Positions 54,600-64,000 of a stretch of 64,000 bases of DNA are shown here, piece by piece; position 1 is the stretch's first letter, and every line of letters starts with the position of its first letter. The stretch covers positions 62,001 to 126,000 of the forward strand of contig QVRM01001379.1 in NCBI GenBank assembly GCA_003439945.1, written 5' to 3'. Under the pieces are notes generated by a model. That model saw nothing but the letters and a program-made list of their open reading frames with translations, ran no database searches and was not told where the DNA came from. A program made the position numbers and the translations under genes. This DNA is from Dermanyssus gallinae (taxonomy: Eukaryota; Arthropoda; Arachnida; Mesostigmata; Dermanyssidae).

Positions 54600-56330
54600 G
54601 CATAATTAAGTAAGGATGTACGGCTATACGGCTTCCGCAAGAACCGGTCAGTCCTAACTGCAATACCACGCGTTGCAAGTAGGGCGGATTTGTTACGAAG
54701 TTTCACCATACAGGCACGGCAGCTCCTCCTAGTCGCTCTCCTAGACGTTAAGAACAATTCTGGACACACTGATACGAAAAAAAGTCCCCTCGTATCTGGT
54801 AAATGTAATTTCCAGCTACCTTAAAGCACGAACAGTTGTCAACGGCCAGGCCAGCTTCTAAATGACAGCCGGGGTCCCGCAGACGTCTATACTTAACTCA
54901 CTTCTCTGGAATTTGGCTTACGACGACGTCCTCCGTCTGACAGGCCTGCCAAAAGGAGTGGACACAGTAGCCTATGCCGACGACCTGGCGATAGTCGTGC
55001 AGGCTAAAACTGCCGACGAACTTAAACTTAATATGAATAAAGCTGTTTACCTAACGTCAGAGTGGATGAGCGCAGCGGGACTCAGACTGGCCCCTGAAAC
55101 GAGCGAAGCAATACTCCTCACAGGGAGAAAGAGGATCCGTCCGCTCACTCTACAGCTTGACGGCGAGAATATTAAAATGGTAAAGGAAGTCCGCTACCTC
55201 GGGGTCACACTGGATACTGCGATGAATGGCCTCAGTCACATAAAAACGACAAAAGCAGCCAAGGCAGTGTGTGCTATAGCCAAGATTCTGCCGAACATCC
55301 ATGACCCCCGGGCCCGCACAAGGGCACTGCTAATGACGGTCGCGGAATCAATTGCATTATTTGGAGCGCCAGTTTGGGTGAGAGCAACTCTTAAGACGAA
55401 GAAAGCGAAACAGATTCTACGGAGGACCCAGAGGGTGGCAGCCCTGAGGGTAATCCAGGGGTACCGCACAGTCAGCACGAATGCTGCTCTGGTGCTGGCA
55501 GGGTCGATCCCCTGGGATCTTAAGGCACTCGAAAGGAAGCGACTATGGGAATTAGGTGTCCCTACCCAAACAGAAAAAGACAGTGAGAGAAACAACACAA
55601 TTAAGACATGGCAGGAGGAGTGGGACGCCATCCCCCCGGGGTCCTGGGGGATCCCTGCGCGTACTGCTGCCAGATATCAAGGCATGGATAGAGAGGCCTG
55701 GGGGAGACCTCACCTATCACCTCACCCAAATCCTCACAGGACACGGAAACTTCAACTCGTAATTGTCCCGAATTGGAAAGGCTTCGTCGCCGATATGCGT
55801 ATTCTGCCAAGAGGCACATGAGGACACTCCAGGTCACACACTGCTACAGTGCTCGGCCTGGGAGGCTGCGCAGTTAAGGGCAAGCAGACTTGTCCGAGTG
55901 AAAGGGGCCAGGGAGGGAGACCCACACCACGAGGTCAGCGATCCACCTCGGTCCAGCTTAATAAAGTTTTCAGAATACATTGTCTCCAGTGAGCGGGCCT
56001 GGAAACTGAAAGCAGCGACGGCAAAATAAGTCCTCCAGGAGAAACTTGAAAAGTGCAAAGAAAGACAGGCACAACTGCGGCTTCAACCTGAAAGCATCCA
56101 TAAAGAAGTGCAGCTCGAAGAAAACGGGCTTGCAGGTGTTAGACAAGTGCTGGATCCTCTGGGCGACCCCAGCTAATTGATCTGAAAGGGCGCTCGCCAC
56201 TTCTCCTGATAGTCCATAGTACTGTTTTTTTTTAATGAAGATCTGGGCTATCAGAGAGTGAAGCTTAAGGGGGAGTGCGTTTAGTGGGTATGGGTCTCAA
56301 CGGAGTAACATCCAACCGTTGGGGTCGAGT
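54600..56330 (+). mobile_element. R1-clade retrotransposon, RT to 3' UTR
   Basis: A 5'-truncated R1 copy. Relics of RT fingers (YGFRKNRSVLTAIPR, LLDVKNN) lie at 54635-54765. The long frame 54862-55821 covers TAGVPQTSILNSLLWNLAYD, VAYADDLAIVVQAKTADELK, LLTGRKRIRPLTLQLDGENI, VRYLGVTLDTAMNGLSHIKT and AALRVIQGYRTVSTNAALVL. A frameshift near 55630 moves to DIKAWIERPGGDLTYHLTQI, LTGHGNF, and then CVFCQEAHEDTPGHTLLQC in a third frame ending at 56029. The C..C...H....C cluster and LTGHG motif are R1 markers. The 3' UTR near 56290 has TTTAGTGGGT. It starts immediately after a (TA)n tract. Confidence 0.85.
54862..55821 (+). pseudogene. R1-type reverse transcriptase, palm and thumb
   Basis: A 319-codon open frame, the best-preserved R1 palm in the window. 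It carries AYADDLAIV with both catalytic aspartates and the usual R1 YLGV block. The GVPQGS motif reads GVPQTS. The frame drifts out of phase near 55630, before LTGHG, so a full protein cannot be made. Confidence 0.8.
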
Positions 56331-56654
56331 CCTACACTGCTAGAGATAGAGACTCGTAGCGATAGTGCGTAACTGCATTTAATACCTCCTTCTGAAAGTC
56401 AGCTGTTCACAGCTACCCTTTTGACGTGTTTTTTTGGCGCTCCGCAAAATTGTGGTTTATTGGTGGTTCTGCGGCGCTTACATATTAAAGTGGTACTGTG
56501 AAGAACAGAGTGCAGTTCCTGGAACTTTCTGGACCCCTTCCGCAGTTTCTTGCTGCCTTGGAAAACAATTCGTACTGCCTGGAAAACATAACCACCACTG
56601 ACAGTACCTGCCAAATAGTGTTCAGCCGCTGAATTGACCGCCAAGAAGCCGAGG

Positions 56655-56735
56655 TCGCAGTGGCGCAGGGGTTGAGCAGAGGACTACCGTGTGTACGATC
56701 GCGTGTTCGAATCCCAGAGTTGTGTTTTTTTTTTA
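56655..56735 (+). repeat. tRNA-derived SINE-like sequence
   Basis: A box tggcgcaggggttgagc at 56661-56677 and B box gttcgaatcc at 56705-56714, followed by a pol III-like T run from about 56724. The stems do not pair cleanly, and the T arm is mismatched, so a SINE head or tRNA relic is more likely than a working tRNA. Confidence 0.55.
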
Positions 56736-56849
56736 AATAAAGGGAAACACGCATAACGTTACCACAGCAACAATCAACGGCGGTTAAAATAGCAAACGCA
56801 ACGAGAGACGGTCTCACAAATAAAACCACCAGCCAACCCCCGACACATG

Positions 56850-58185
56850 TACCCATAAATTGCATCAGGTGCGTGCAACCTTTTGTACATGGAATCGGTG
56901 TCCAGTGTGTGGGCTGCTCGTACTATTTTCACGCGCAGTGCCTGTCAGCCGCCAGCCAGACCCTCGCACAGCAAAATCCTGATTGGTATAGATGTGCCCT
57001 CTGCCGTGCCAGTGACCCACTGTGCGCCAGTATTTTGCCTCGTGTCTATTCTGCGCTCGAAAGCTCGGCGGACCCAGTGCTCGCCGACGTACTCGCATGG
57101 TGTTTCAAAGACGCATTCTTATCGAAAGAGAACTGGTTGACTTGCGCAGGAGAGTCCACGACCAGCCGCAGTCCCAGGTCGACATGCAGACGACGCCCGC
57201 TACTAATGTGAGCGCGGCTGGACCCTCACAGAGGACAAAGAAGAGAGCTTTAGTCTTCGGCGACTCTTCAGTGAAGAAACTCCGAGGTCCGTTGCGCATG
57301 CACCTGACTAATAGTCAACAGCTCACAGTAATAAACTTACATTACAAAACAGAATTAGAAATGGTACATGAGGCCAAGATGAAGATTGAGAAAGCTCCTG
57401 ATACTATATTTGGGGTTTTCTTCCATCCAGGACCGGATGACTGCTTGGACTTCAGAAAGGACAAATTCCTTTCTGGGATAGCAACTTCGCCTCGTGGCTC
57501 GATCAAGATGCTCTCGAAGTGCTTTGCGATGGAGGTTCGATCGTATATCAGCCTCTTACCAAGGTCCAGAAACCAATGCTTATTGAGGCTACCACGACAT
57601 ACGATGGCGAAGCAGCAGGCATTGTTGCCCGTATTGCAGCTCGCAACGTGACTGCTTTTTTGGGACTACCGTTACCGAAAAAGACAGAGAAGAAGCCAGA
57701 GGATATCTTGGCCAGAAAGAAAAGCAGCACCAAAGTCGAGCAGAAAACCGCCTCAACAGTTACGCCGGCTCCGCTCCCACCCGACTTAAGTCGCCTATGC
57801 AAGTCGTTCAAGGAAGCGATAAAGGAGTTAAAGGCGGCAACCGAGACCAAGAAAAACACCCAGAACAACTCGGCACGACGACTCGACCAGTCCAACCGCC
57901 GCAACTATCGGTCAAAACCGTTCCAGAGGCTGACAGTTTAATTAAGGGCGTGCCAGTAGAACTGTGAGGGCATAAGGACGGTGCTTCCGGTCGTTCCAAA
58001 CAGCGACCTCGAAGGTTACAATATTGTCCTTTTAACGGAGACGTTCACTACTGAGCGCTTCGATGTAAATGGATACTACTCATATTTACGGCCCTCGCGC
58101 GGCCGGCCAATTGGTGGAGTCTCTCTGCTGGTTGGCCCCCGACTCAAACAAGGAAGGATCTTATTGGCCGAAGACAATACCATCG
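56850..58185 (+). mobile_element. 5' half of a PHD/esterase-type non-LTR element
   Basis: ORF1 is broken into frames: PHD finger 56860-57010 (CIRC, CVGC, FHAQC, CALC), esterase-like 57235-57640 with KKRALVFGDSSVKKLRGPLR and GVFFHPGPDDCLDF, and a basic tail to 57941. A gap of about 20 bases leads to the endonuclease start (NCEG, IVLLTETFTTERF, GRPIGGVSLLVGP, LAEDNTIVLDI, to about 58190). The element is cut at 58186, where the duplicated YLDD fragment begins. It is a relative of the 8.9-13.2 kb element. Here the SGNH block I has the catalytic-type serine. Confidence 0.75.
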
Positions 58186-59880
58186 TCCTTGACATTAATA
58201 AGCAATATCGAAGAACTGCGAGCTAAGACAACTGCAGCTATTATGCTACTAAAGGATTGCCAAGACGTCGATCTCGAGGCAGCACTTGAAATTAAGTCAC
58301 CTCAAATGCTTAGAGCGTGTCAGTGAAAGAGTGCTTGAGAGCTACAAAGCTTTAAGAGAAAACCGGGATATACATTTTGCGATGCGCAATTCTATATCCT
58401 CTTCTCTGTGAGGTCCAACGTGCCGGGGCTTTTTCCAACCGTTTATCAAATCTACCGGTTTCCCACCAATCTCCTCTGGCAAGCAGAAACCATAAAATCC
58501 TGTTGTGGCGTGCAGCAGGGTAATCCTTGCGGTCCAGCACTTTTCTGCAACGGCACCTCCAATCTCTAGGCCAGACTTAGAGTCGGAGATGCGGCCGTAG
58601 TATCTCGACGATGCCACCTTAGCCGGCGACAGCTTGACGGTCATTGAGAACATAAAGAAAATCAGAGCATTTGAGGCTGAATCAGATTTACACCTAATCG
58701 ACGATAAGTGTAAGGGAGCAGCTTCCCAAACTCCAGAGAGGTAACCGAAGGCAGTTTGGAACTACTGGGCGCGCCACTCACGGAAGCGGCTGTAGAGGGT
58801 GCGCTTACGAAAAAAACTTGTAGACACTAACTGATAGTGCCGCCGACTTAAAGCCTTAGACACGCACCCAGCACTGTACTTACTAACGCACAGTCTCTTA
58901 ACGCCCCGCTTAATGTACAAAATCGGATGTTCGCTAGCGTTCAGAAGGCGCGACCTGCTGTTGTTTGTTGGATCGCCGACTTATTGCAGGCAGCACCCGC
59001 TAACTTTTGCGACCAGTGGGATTCAATGCCGGAGTACATCACACAAGGATCTCTGGATCGAATCGAAGTATCTCGACTCCAACGCGACCTAGAAAAATCA
59101 GGTTATCGACAGCTCAGGCCGTTTATAAACGTGCTTTGAACAAATAAATGGCAAGTGGCTTTAAGAACTCCCCTCGCTGCAGCTGTGAACAATTCTGGAC
59201 AACAACACGCTCCGCATCGTTTCCGGCTTGCGGCTGGGAAAGTAGTTTGCGCACCCCACCCATGCACCCTATGCAGAGCACCAGTAAGCTGAACACGGCT
59301 GAACACGCCTTGTCGTGTCGCTATAGCGCTCGGCGCCACTCACGTCACTTCGCCATCAACAACGTTATCTTTCGCGCTCTTCACTCGGTCCACATTCCGG
59401 CAGTGAAAGAGCCTGTCGGCCACAGTCGGAATAGCCAGCTGAGGCCAGACGAAAAAACTCATCCCCCTGAACTCGCGGTCGTCTCCTCGTTTGGGATGTT
59501 ACAGTGTCACGTACGCTGGCCAAAAGCTATGTTCAAAACACTAGCTGTGAGGTGAGTGCGGGCGCCCGACTCACAGATAACCAAAAATTTACGAAATACC
59601 AGGAGCTAACGTTGCAATTTATAGTTCAGCCGATCGCCCTTGAGACCTTTGGCCCGATCAACCTTGAGTCTATGAAATTTATTAAGGGACTGTGCCGGAA
59701 GGTCATCGCTGCAACTCAGGACCCCCCGCGCTAGCGAACACCTGTTGCAGCACATATCGAGCGACGTTCAGCGCGGCAAGGTTGCGGCTATGGAAAGGTC
59801 TCTTCCATCAGCCGCAGGGGGCTTCCGGGGATCTCGTAGAAACTGTTCTTATTCCCCATGTTTGCGTATATCAATAAATA
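58186..59880 (+). mobile_element. Degenerate YLDD-type retroelement, right copy
   Basis: This copy is collinear with 145-1530 and less deleted at its 3' half. RT relics at 58390-58660 (GVQQGNPCGPALFC; the YLDD site is damaged by a stop), LDRIEVSRLQRDLEKSG (about 59056-59100), NNTLRIVSGLRLGK (about 59200-59240), EHALSCRYSARRHSRHFAIN, and the QFIVQPIALETFGPINLESM block near 59610-59675. Multiple stops and frameshifts. The RT start is missing in both copies, so the truncation predates the duplication. Confidence 0.8.
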
Positions 59881-60325
59881 CGTGTTAAACAGCAAAATAT
59901 TACTAAGCAAATTATATCTATTGTTTCAGAGAAGTGAAAGCAAGCCGCATATAAAAATCGATCAACTTTAACAATTAACAGTACAGATAAAATTGCTTAT
60001 CCTCACTATATTTAAGCAGTAATAAAATAGACAATTTTGAAAAAATATTGTTCCCTTAATGTCCCGAACACTTCGGTATCGCTGTGGATCAAAGCAAATC
60101 TGGCTTAACGGACTTCAGTAAACACTCGCCCCATGCTGATACTACTAAAATGCATAGCTTGGAATGATGATGACACCAGTAAACATTTGACAGAAATAAG
60201 CATATAACATATAGAACCAGACCTATTAACGTTTGTTGCATATATGCAACGTCAGCGTAGATGAGGTGGTCTTTGATAAACCAACGGCGGATATTTGTTA
60301 CCTGAGGAAGAAGTGCGTCCGGGAG
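59881..60325. other. Non-coding part of the right duplicate
   Basis: The region 59930-60320 aligns with 2130-2400 and 2816-2925. I see no gene. Confidence 0.5.
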
Positions 60326-60990
60326 AGACGCCGGAAGAAACGGTGAGGGAGTGCCCACCTTTCAAACGGAGGAAGAATCTTACACCAGAAAGGGTACAGA
60401 AAGCAATATTGGTGGTGTGCGAGACAGGGGCTGCTACATGGTATGAATCATAACCCCCTATATTGACCTCCGACCTGACCAACCGACACACTCGAATTCG
60501 CTGCAAATTCGCTACATCGCCTACATCGGGCTCTGAGGCTCACCTGAACGACCCTGCGGGATTTAAAGGTGGCCAAGCGCCGCCAACCGTAGCCCCAAAA
60601 CAAGACGAGGAACGTCATCGTACAATCGACCTCTGGCAGGAAGAATGGGACGGTCCACAACAGGGTGCTTCAGGCGCCAGTCTCCGCACTCTGATTTCAT
60701 ACATCAGAAAATGGCTTAACCGACCAGCGGGCGAACTAGCATTCTACACGACCCATGTGCTTACAGGTCACGGGAACTTTCGAGTCCTACCTGTGCGTCC
60801 ACTGCGGCGCCATTATCGTTAAGGAAATGACAGCATCTACTTCGTACTGTAAAGAAGCGTCACAAGCTTTTAATAACAGACTAAAAGAAAAGACATGGCC
60901 GCCCGCTTTATTTGCTCGCGCCTCCCCTTGACTCCGAGGGAACACACCCGCTAGTGGGTTGGGGTCCTACGATAACAACACGCGTCGGTA
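60326..60990 (+). mobile_element. R1-clade C-terminal and 3' UTR fragments
   Basis: Two out-of-order pieces. Bases 60326-60447 encode GETPEETVRECPPFKRRKNL, the region after the R1 C-terminal zinc motif. Bases 60595-60800 encode DEERHRTIDLWQEEWDG, LISYIRKWLNRPAGELAFYT and HVLTGHGNFRV, the block before that motif. The order is reversed relative to an intact R1, so two events or a rearrangement are needed. A motif ctagtgggttgg near 60950 is like the R1 3' UTR. Confidence 0.7.
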
Positions 60991-61275
60991 GAGAAGTATT
61001 TCAAGCTTAAATATACTAATAACAGTCCTAGTGTCAACTTGCCAGAGGTTTCTCAACACCATGGTTAAAGAAACCGCCTATAGTCTTATTGTACCTAGTG
61101 AAATACAGCTTGGGTGTTAGTGTTACTCTTAACCATCTTAATTTGTAGACAAAGTCTAGTGCATGCCTGCTATCTTTTTATTATATTAACATTGGGTATA
61201 GTCTTCGTCTCTGCTAAAACGCATCACTCTTGTCTTTTGGATACATTGATGTTCAGCTTATTTTCGCAACACCTT
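60991..61275. other. Spacer before the insertion
   Basis: No recognised gene; it belongs to the right duplicate. Confidence 0.4.
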
Positions 61276-61290
61276 AATGCAACTCAAGTT
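61276..61290. repeat. Target-site duplication, left
   Basis: The 15 bases aatgcaactcaagtt recur at 62650-62664 on the other side of the inserted retroelement. Confidence 0.9.
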
Positions 61291-62649
61291 CTCTCTCAAA
61301 TCTGCTAGTTATACCCAAGGGTAAGGGGGATCCGGCCCTACCGTCATCTTGGCGGGGCATCCCGAAGAAGAGCGTATGCTACAGGAGAACAGAGTAACCA
61401 TCGAAGATGGTATCGCCGAACTCGAACCTTTTGCCCAGACAACAGGCCTAGCTCAGGGTGACAACCTGAGCCCTCTCCTGTTCTCTGTCCTACTGAAGGA
61501 CCTGCCCGCCCAAATAAGAGGCCCTAGAAATTTAGTCAAAGTTATCTTGTACGCGGACGACTTGGTCATATATGGTCCAAGCAGGTTTCAGGTACAGCAA
61601 GCCTTAGCCCGTCTTTACGTCGCTGTAAATGCTTTGGGTCTAACGGTAAACCAGAGAAAGACAGAAGCAATGAAATTCAGGAGGGGCGGCAGGATCACTG
61701 GCACTGACACCTTGCGATACGCCAGTGTACCGCTCGCGTACGTAAATAGGTTCCCATACCTAGGGCTACTGTTTTCTTATAACGGACGCAGCTTCAGCGC
61801 ACACATCGCCGAGAGGTGCAGGAAGGCAGTGACCGCCGTATGGGCAATAAAATCGCCGCAGTTGTTGTCGCTCGGAACCGCCTTGAGACTATTCGATCTC
61901 AAAATAGCCCCGATCGCGTCGTATGGGATACGTGTCATTTGGGAGGACCTCACGGCGCAGAACCTCGAACAGCTTAATCGTGTTAAGGCCTTCTTTCTCA
62001 AGAGGGCTCTGGGATTACACATCTCGACCCGGAACCGCCTAGTGTATCTCCTAGCAGACACACCGCTGTTCACCGAAGATCTGCGGCACCGCTTCGATCT
62101 GTCAACGACGACTGCTTTCAAGGACAACCTCGAATGCTGGGAGATAAAGTTCGCGGATATCGATGATAAATTCTTCGAAACTGGACCTATGACACGTAAC
62201 GAATGGAGAGGGGCGTATCGTTACAACCGTCACGTCGTAACCCGCTATGCCGTACACGGCTTTCATCATAAACTGTGTATCGTGCGGGACTTCCACGAAC
62301 CAGATGAACATTGCAGGTGCTCCAGATGCGAAGCACACTGTGGAAGATACCACGCCGCTTCCTGTGCTCTGGTCCCTTCCCTAGGTAGCCTGACTGACCA
62401 GATCTTAAAATATTCGCGATGAGCACTTTCTAGTCTATTTTCATATAGGAGAAAATTGGGTTGTAGCCATATAGTCCGTGTAGTATATACTTATATACCG
62501 GATGTCTTGTGGGCTCAACCCCCAATGTGACACGACCATGCCCAATGGTGCAATTTTAGCCGCTATTGTATACAGTGAAGATAGATATATATATATATAT
62601 GTGTTTATACTACCTGGCAAAGGTGAATAAATGTTTGAATTGAAAAAAA
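61291..62649 (+). mobile_element. Retroelement insertion with target-site duplications and poly(A) tail
   Basis: A 5'-truncated member of the 8.9-13.2 kb superfamily. It begins in RT block 1 (LVIPKGKGDP), then an internal deletion joins it to the segment before GLAQGDNLSPLLFSVLLKDL. The frame from 61349 to 62422 is uninterrupted: YADDLVIYG, MKFRRGGRITGTDTLRY, YLGLLFSYNGRSF, RALGLHISTRNRLVYLLADT, YAVHGFHHKLC and the cluster CRCSRCEAHCGRYHAASC. A 3' UTR with a small TA tract (62586-62600) ends with AATAAA (about 62626) and an A run. The perfect target-site duplication shows that the ends are exact and the event is young. Confidence 0.92.
61349..62422 (+). CDS. RT palm, thumb and C-terminal Cys/His domain (truncated ORF2)
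   Basis: An open frame of 357 codons inside the insertion. The upstream RT domain is deleted, but YADD, the MKFRRGG motif and the zinc cluster are intact. It is the cleanest example of this C-terminal end in the window and can serve as the reference for the decayed copies. Alone it cannot be a working polymerase because RT blocks 1 to 3 are missing. Any ATG used by the cell is unknown. Confidence 0.75.
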   Translation: MAGHPEEERMLQENRVTIEDGIAELEPFAQTTGLAQGDNLSPLLFSVLLKDLPAQIRGPRNLVKVILYADDLVIYGPSRFQVQQALARLYVAVNALGLTVNQRKTEAMKFRRGGRITGTDTLRYASVPLAYVNRFPYLGLLFSYNGRSFSAHIAERCRKAVTAVWAIKSPQLLSLGTALRLFDLKIAPIASYGIRVIWEDLTAQNLEQLNRVKAFFLKRALGLHISTRNRLVYLLADTPLFTEDLRHRFDLSTTTAFKDNLECWEIKFADIDDKFFETGPMTRNEWRGAYRYNRHVVTRYAVHGFHHKLCIVRDFHEPDEHCRCSRCEAHCGRYHAASCALVPSLGSLTDQILKYSR

Positions 62650-62664
62650 AATGCAACTCAAGTT
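62650..62664. repeat. Target-site duplication, right
   Basis: The second copy of the 15 bases at 61276-61290, directly after the A tail; the first A is shared with the tail. Confidence 0.9.
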
Positions 62665-62765
62665 ATTCAAGTAAAATTGGAGTTGCGGTCTCGATTTTTC
62701 CATAATAAATACTTTTTTTTTACTTTTTGAAGGCACATCCCAAGCCCAGTCGCGTCCAGTATAAG
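62665..62765 (-). mobile_element. Scrap of the RT palm seen at 1868-1990
   Basis: The sequence is similar to 1868-1990 (shared gtctcgatttttccataata) and on the minus strand encodes a damaged version of the LGKCLRKVKAHHVFYADDLV segment. Too short to say more. Confidence 0.5.
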
Positions 62766-63184
62766 ATTAATTATATTTTGTTTTTATTTTTTAATATAAT
62801 TTTGTTTAACCTCTTTATTACAGATGTATTATATCGGTTCTTATTGACTACTGTTTTTTGGATGCAGCCACTACAGATCTTTGATCCAGTTCCTATGCAG
62901 TGATGGAAATTTGTGCACTTTATATTTGTAAGTTTTGATGAATACTTGTTTAAACAACACATAATAAGCGTACAAAATTGCCTAAAAGTATCTAGCAAAG
63001 TATCACACTAATTTAAGTCTAAAATGTTACGTTTACAAGGTTGTTACTACTTAACCCATCCTAGTGCGATTCTAAAGAAAGACAAAAAAACATCAAATAA
63101 TTATCAAAAAAGTAATGTATGCGTTAGTCTACATACATTTGTACAATATAAAATTCATTTTTAATGTACCTTAGGAGAACTAAC

Positions 63185-63492
63185 CTGAATACATACGGCC
63201 CGAGTTCCTGCACGATAGGTATGTGTTGTTTGCTTACGAGCTCTTCTAGATTAGTGAGATTAAATATGTAGAGTGATTGGTAGGAATAGATTGGAAAATT
63301 GAACAAGGTCCTGTATAGCAGAGAATTCTCCACAAGAGGCTTAGGCCGTTCTCGCTGTATTTCCCTCGACGCCCAAAATAACATACCAAAATCTATTAGC
63401 AGCAAGATGACAACCGCGACTGCAATTTCAAAAAAAAACACATTAAACAGATACACCCAACTAAGTAACGTATCTACAAGCTTTTTGACACA
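63185..63492 (-). CDS. CD36-type receptor, exon 1 (right copy), start codon lost
   Basis: Same exon as 4169-4491: a hydrophobic span (EIAVAVVILLLIDFGMLFW), SLYIFNLTNLEELVSKQHIP and ELGPYVFR, with donor CAG|gttagt in phase 2, matching exon 2 at 52589-52359. The base equivalent to the left copy's ATG is ATC here (63506-63504), and a one-base deletion just after it shifts the frame. The receptor frame is closed upstream by TGA at 63495-63493 and has no ATG before the membrane span. An upstream ATG (near 63516) runs into a stop after 13 codons. The protein part is otherwise well conserved, so either another first exon or start is used, or this copy is a recent pseudogene. Confidence 0.75.
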
Positions 63493-63506
63493 TCAACAAT
63501 ACAGAT

Positions 63507-64000
63507 TTTACCCATTATGATTCGAGAGATTATATACGATAGTCGTATGCTTTTTCTTATACAACCGTAATCTAAATTGACTAAAGGGTCAAAGCCATAC
63601 CAAAAGAGGCAGACGAGGTGGTGCAGTTCTAAATTTTGCTTAATGGTCATGAGCAAAAAGTGCTAATTTACTTCCACTTTCAGAGGCAATTGCTAGAATA
63701 GGCCACTTGGTTGGCACCCTTAACGCATAGTCGGACTAGCACATGCCTTCAAACGTCTGTGTTTCGTTAGAACTCACGTTCCTTGCCTGGAGTATATTGT
63801 CATCATATTTTCGGGCTGACTTTCAGCCAACATTAACCGTCCACCGGGTATGCTTTTGCATTGCTTTGTACGGACCCCATAGATACAAATGCGCAACGGT
63901 GAGGATTGAAACAGTGCACATATGTGCCACCGAGTTCGACAGTTCTTAAGGCTAACATTGGCACTTGTACTAACGTAGAGTATACTTGTGAGACTGCCGC
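63507..64000 (-). promoter_or_regulatory. Upstream flank of the right CD36 exon 1
   Basis: Aligns with 4492-5035. It likely includes the 5' UTR and promoter, with no clear TATA box. Most of the tRNA-like sequence of the left copy is deleted here, at about 63895-63935. Confidence 0.3.

Larger units (their letters stand above)
58186..64000. repeat. Segmental duplication, right copy
   Basis: This is the partner of 145-5040. It contains the same YLDD relic, the same spacer, CD36 exon 1 and its upstream flank. It differs by an extra R1 fragment (60.5-60.99 kb), the insertion at 61.29-62.65 kb and the loss of most of the tRNA-like sequence seen at 4878-4972. Confidence 0.85.

Noticed and set aside
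56655..56735. Functional tRNA gene
   Set aside because: A and B boxes are present but the acceptor and T stems do not pair well.

Overview
The window looks like intron-rich, repeat-rich DNA from an arthropod, most likely a tick or another arachnid. The evidence for that is: exons of a CD36-family gene separated by multi-kilobase introns; several non-LTR retrotransposon lineages, including R1-clade elements and a lineage whose reverse transcriptase and Cys/His tail resemble proteins I remember deposited as 'tick transposon'; tRNA-like SINE sequences; and many (TA)n tracts. I see no bacterial or viral gene organisation. The species call is inference.

The one host gene I can support is a CD36/SCARB-type scavenger receptor on the minus strand. 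Seven exons can be proposed, from 5' to 3' on that strand: 63492-63185, 52589-52359, 50467-50309, 43347-43271, 42662-42482, 42114-41901 and 31037-30924. Their GT/AG borders and codon phases agree from one exon to the next. Exons 3 and 4 are weaker than the rest, and the C-terminal membrane exon was not found; only a doubtful tail exon at 28084-27973 is offered. A second, diverged copy of exon 1 at 4491-4169 starts another gene copy that runs off the left edge. The two exon-1 copies lie in a segmental duplication: 145-5040 matches 58186-64000 in the same order and orientation, offset by about 58-59 kb. The window therefore spans roughly one period of a tandem CD36 gene array.

Layout. 0-5 kb: left duplicate (degenerate YLDD retroelement, retroelement scraps, CD36 exon 1). 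5-7.3 kb: no recognised gene. 7.3-22.5 kb: a retrotransposon nest, comprising an R1 3' piece, a nearly complete element with a PHD plus esterase-like ORF1, an endonuclease scrap, and three R1-clade elements in alternating orientation. 22.5-25.2 kb: quiet. 25.2-27.85 kb: a 5'-truncated element with an open frame of about 800 codons. 28-32.6 kb: CD36 exon 7, an unknown 120-codon ORF and (TA)n tracts. 32.7-35.8 kb: another R1 element. 37-41.8 kb: a nearly full-length YLDD element with a C-terminal zinc knuckle and a PD...D nuclease-like domain. 41.9-52.6 kb: CD36 exons 6 to 2, with a 50-bp minisatellite in an intron. 53-61 kb: SINEs, retroelement 3' ends, a PHD/esterase/endonuclease fragment and the right duplicate. 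61.3-62.65 kb: a retroelement insertion with target-site duplications. 63-64 kb: CD36 exon 1 and its upstream flank.

The retroelements are mostly dead (frameshifts, stops, internal deletions) and lie inside introns or between the two gene copies. The most interesting items are the tandem CD36 array with a start-codon loss in one copy, the YLDD/PD...D retroelement, and a possible -1 frameshift site joining ORF1 to ORF2 in the element at 8.9-13.2 kb.
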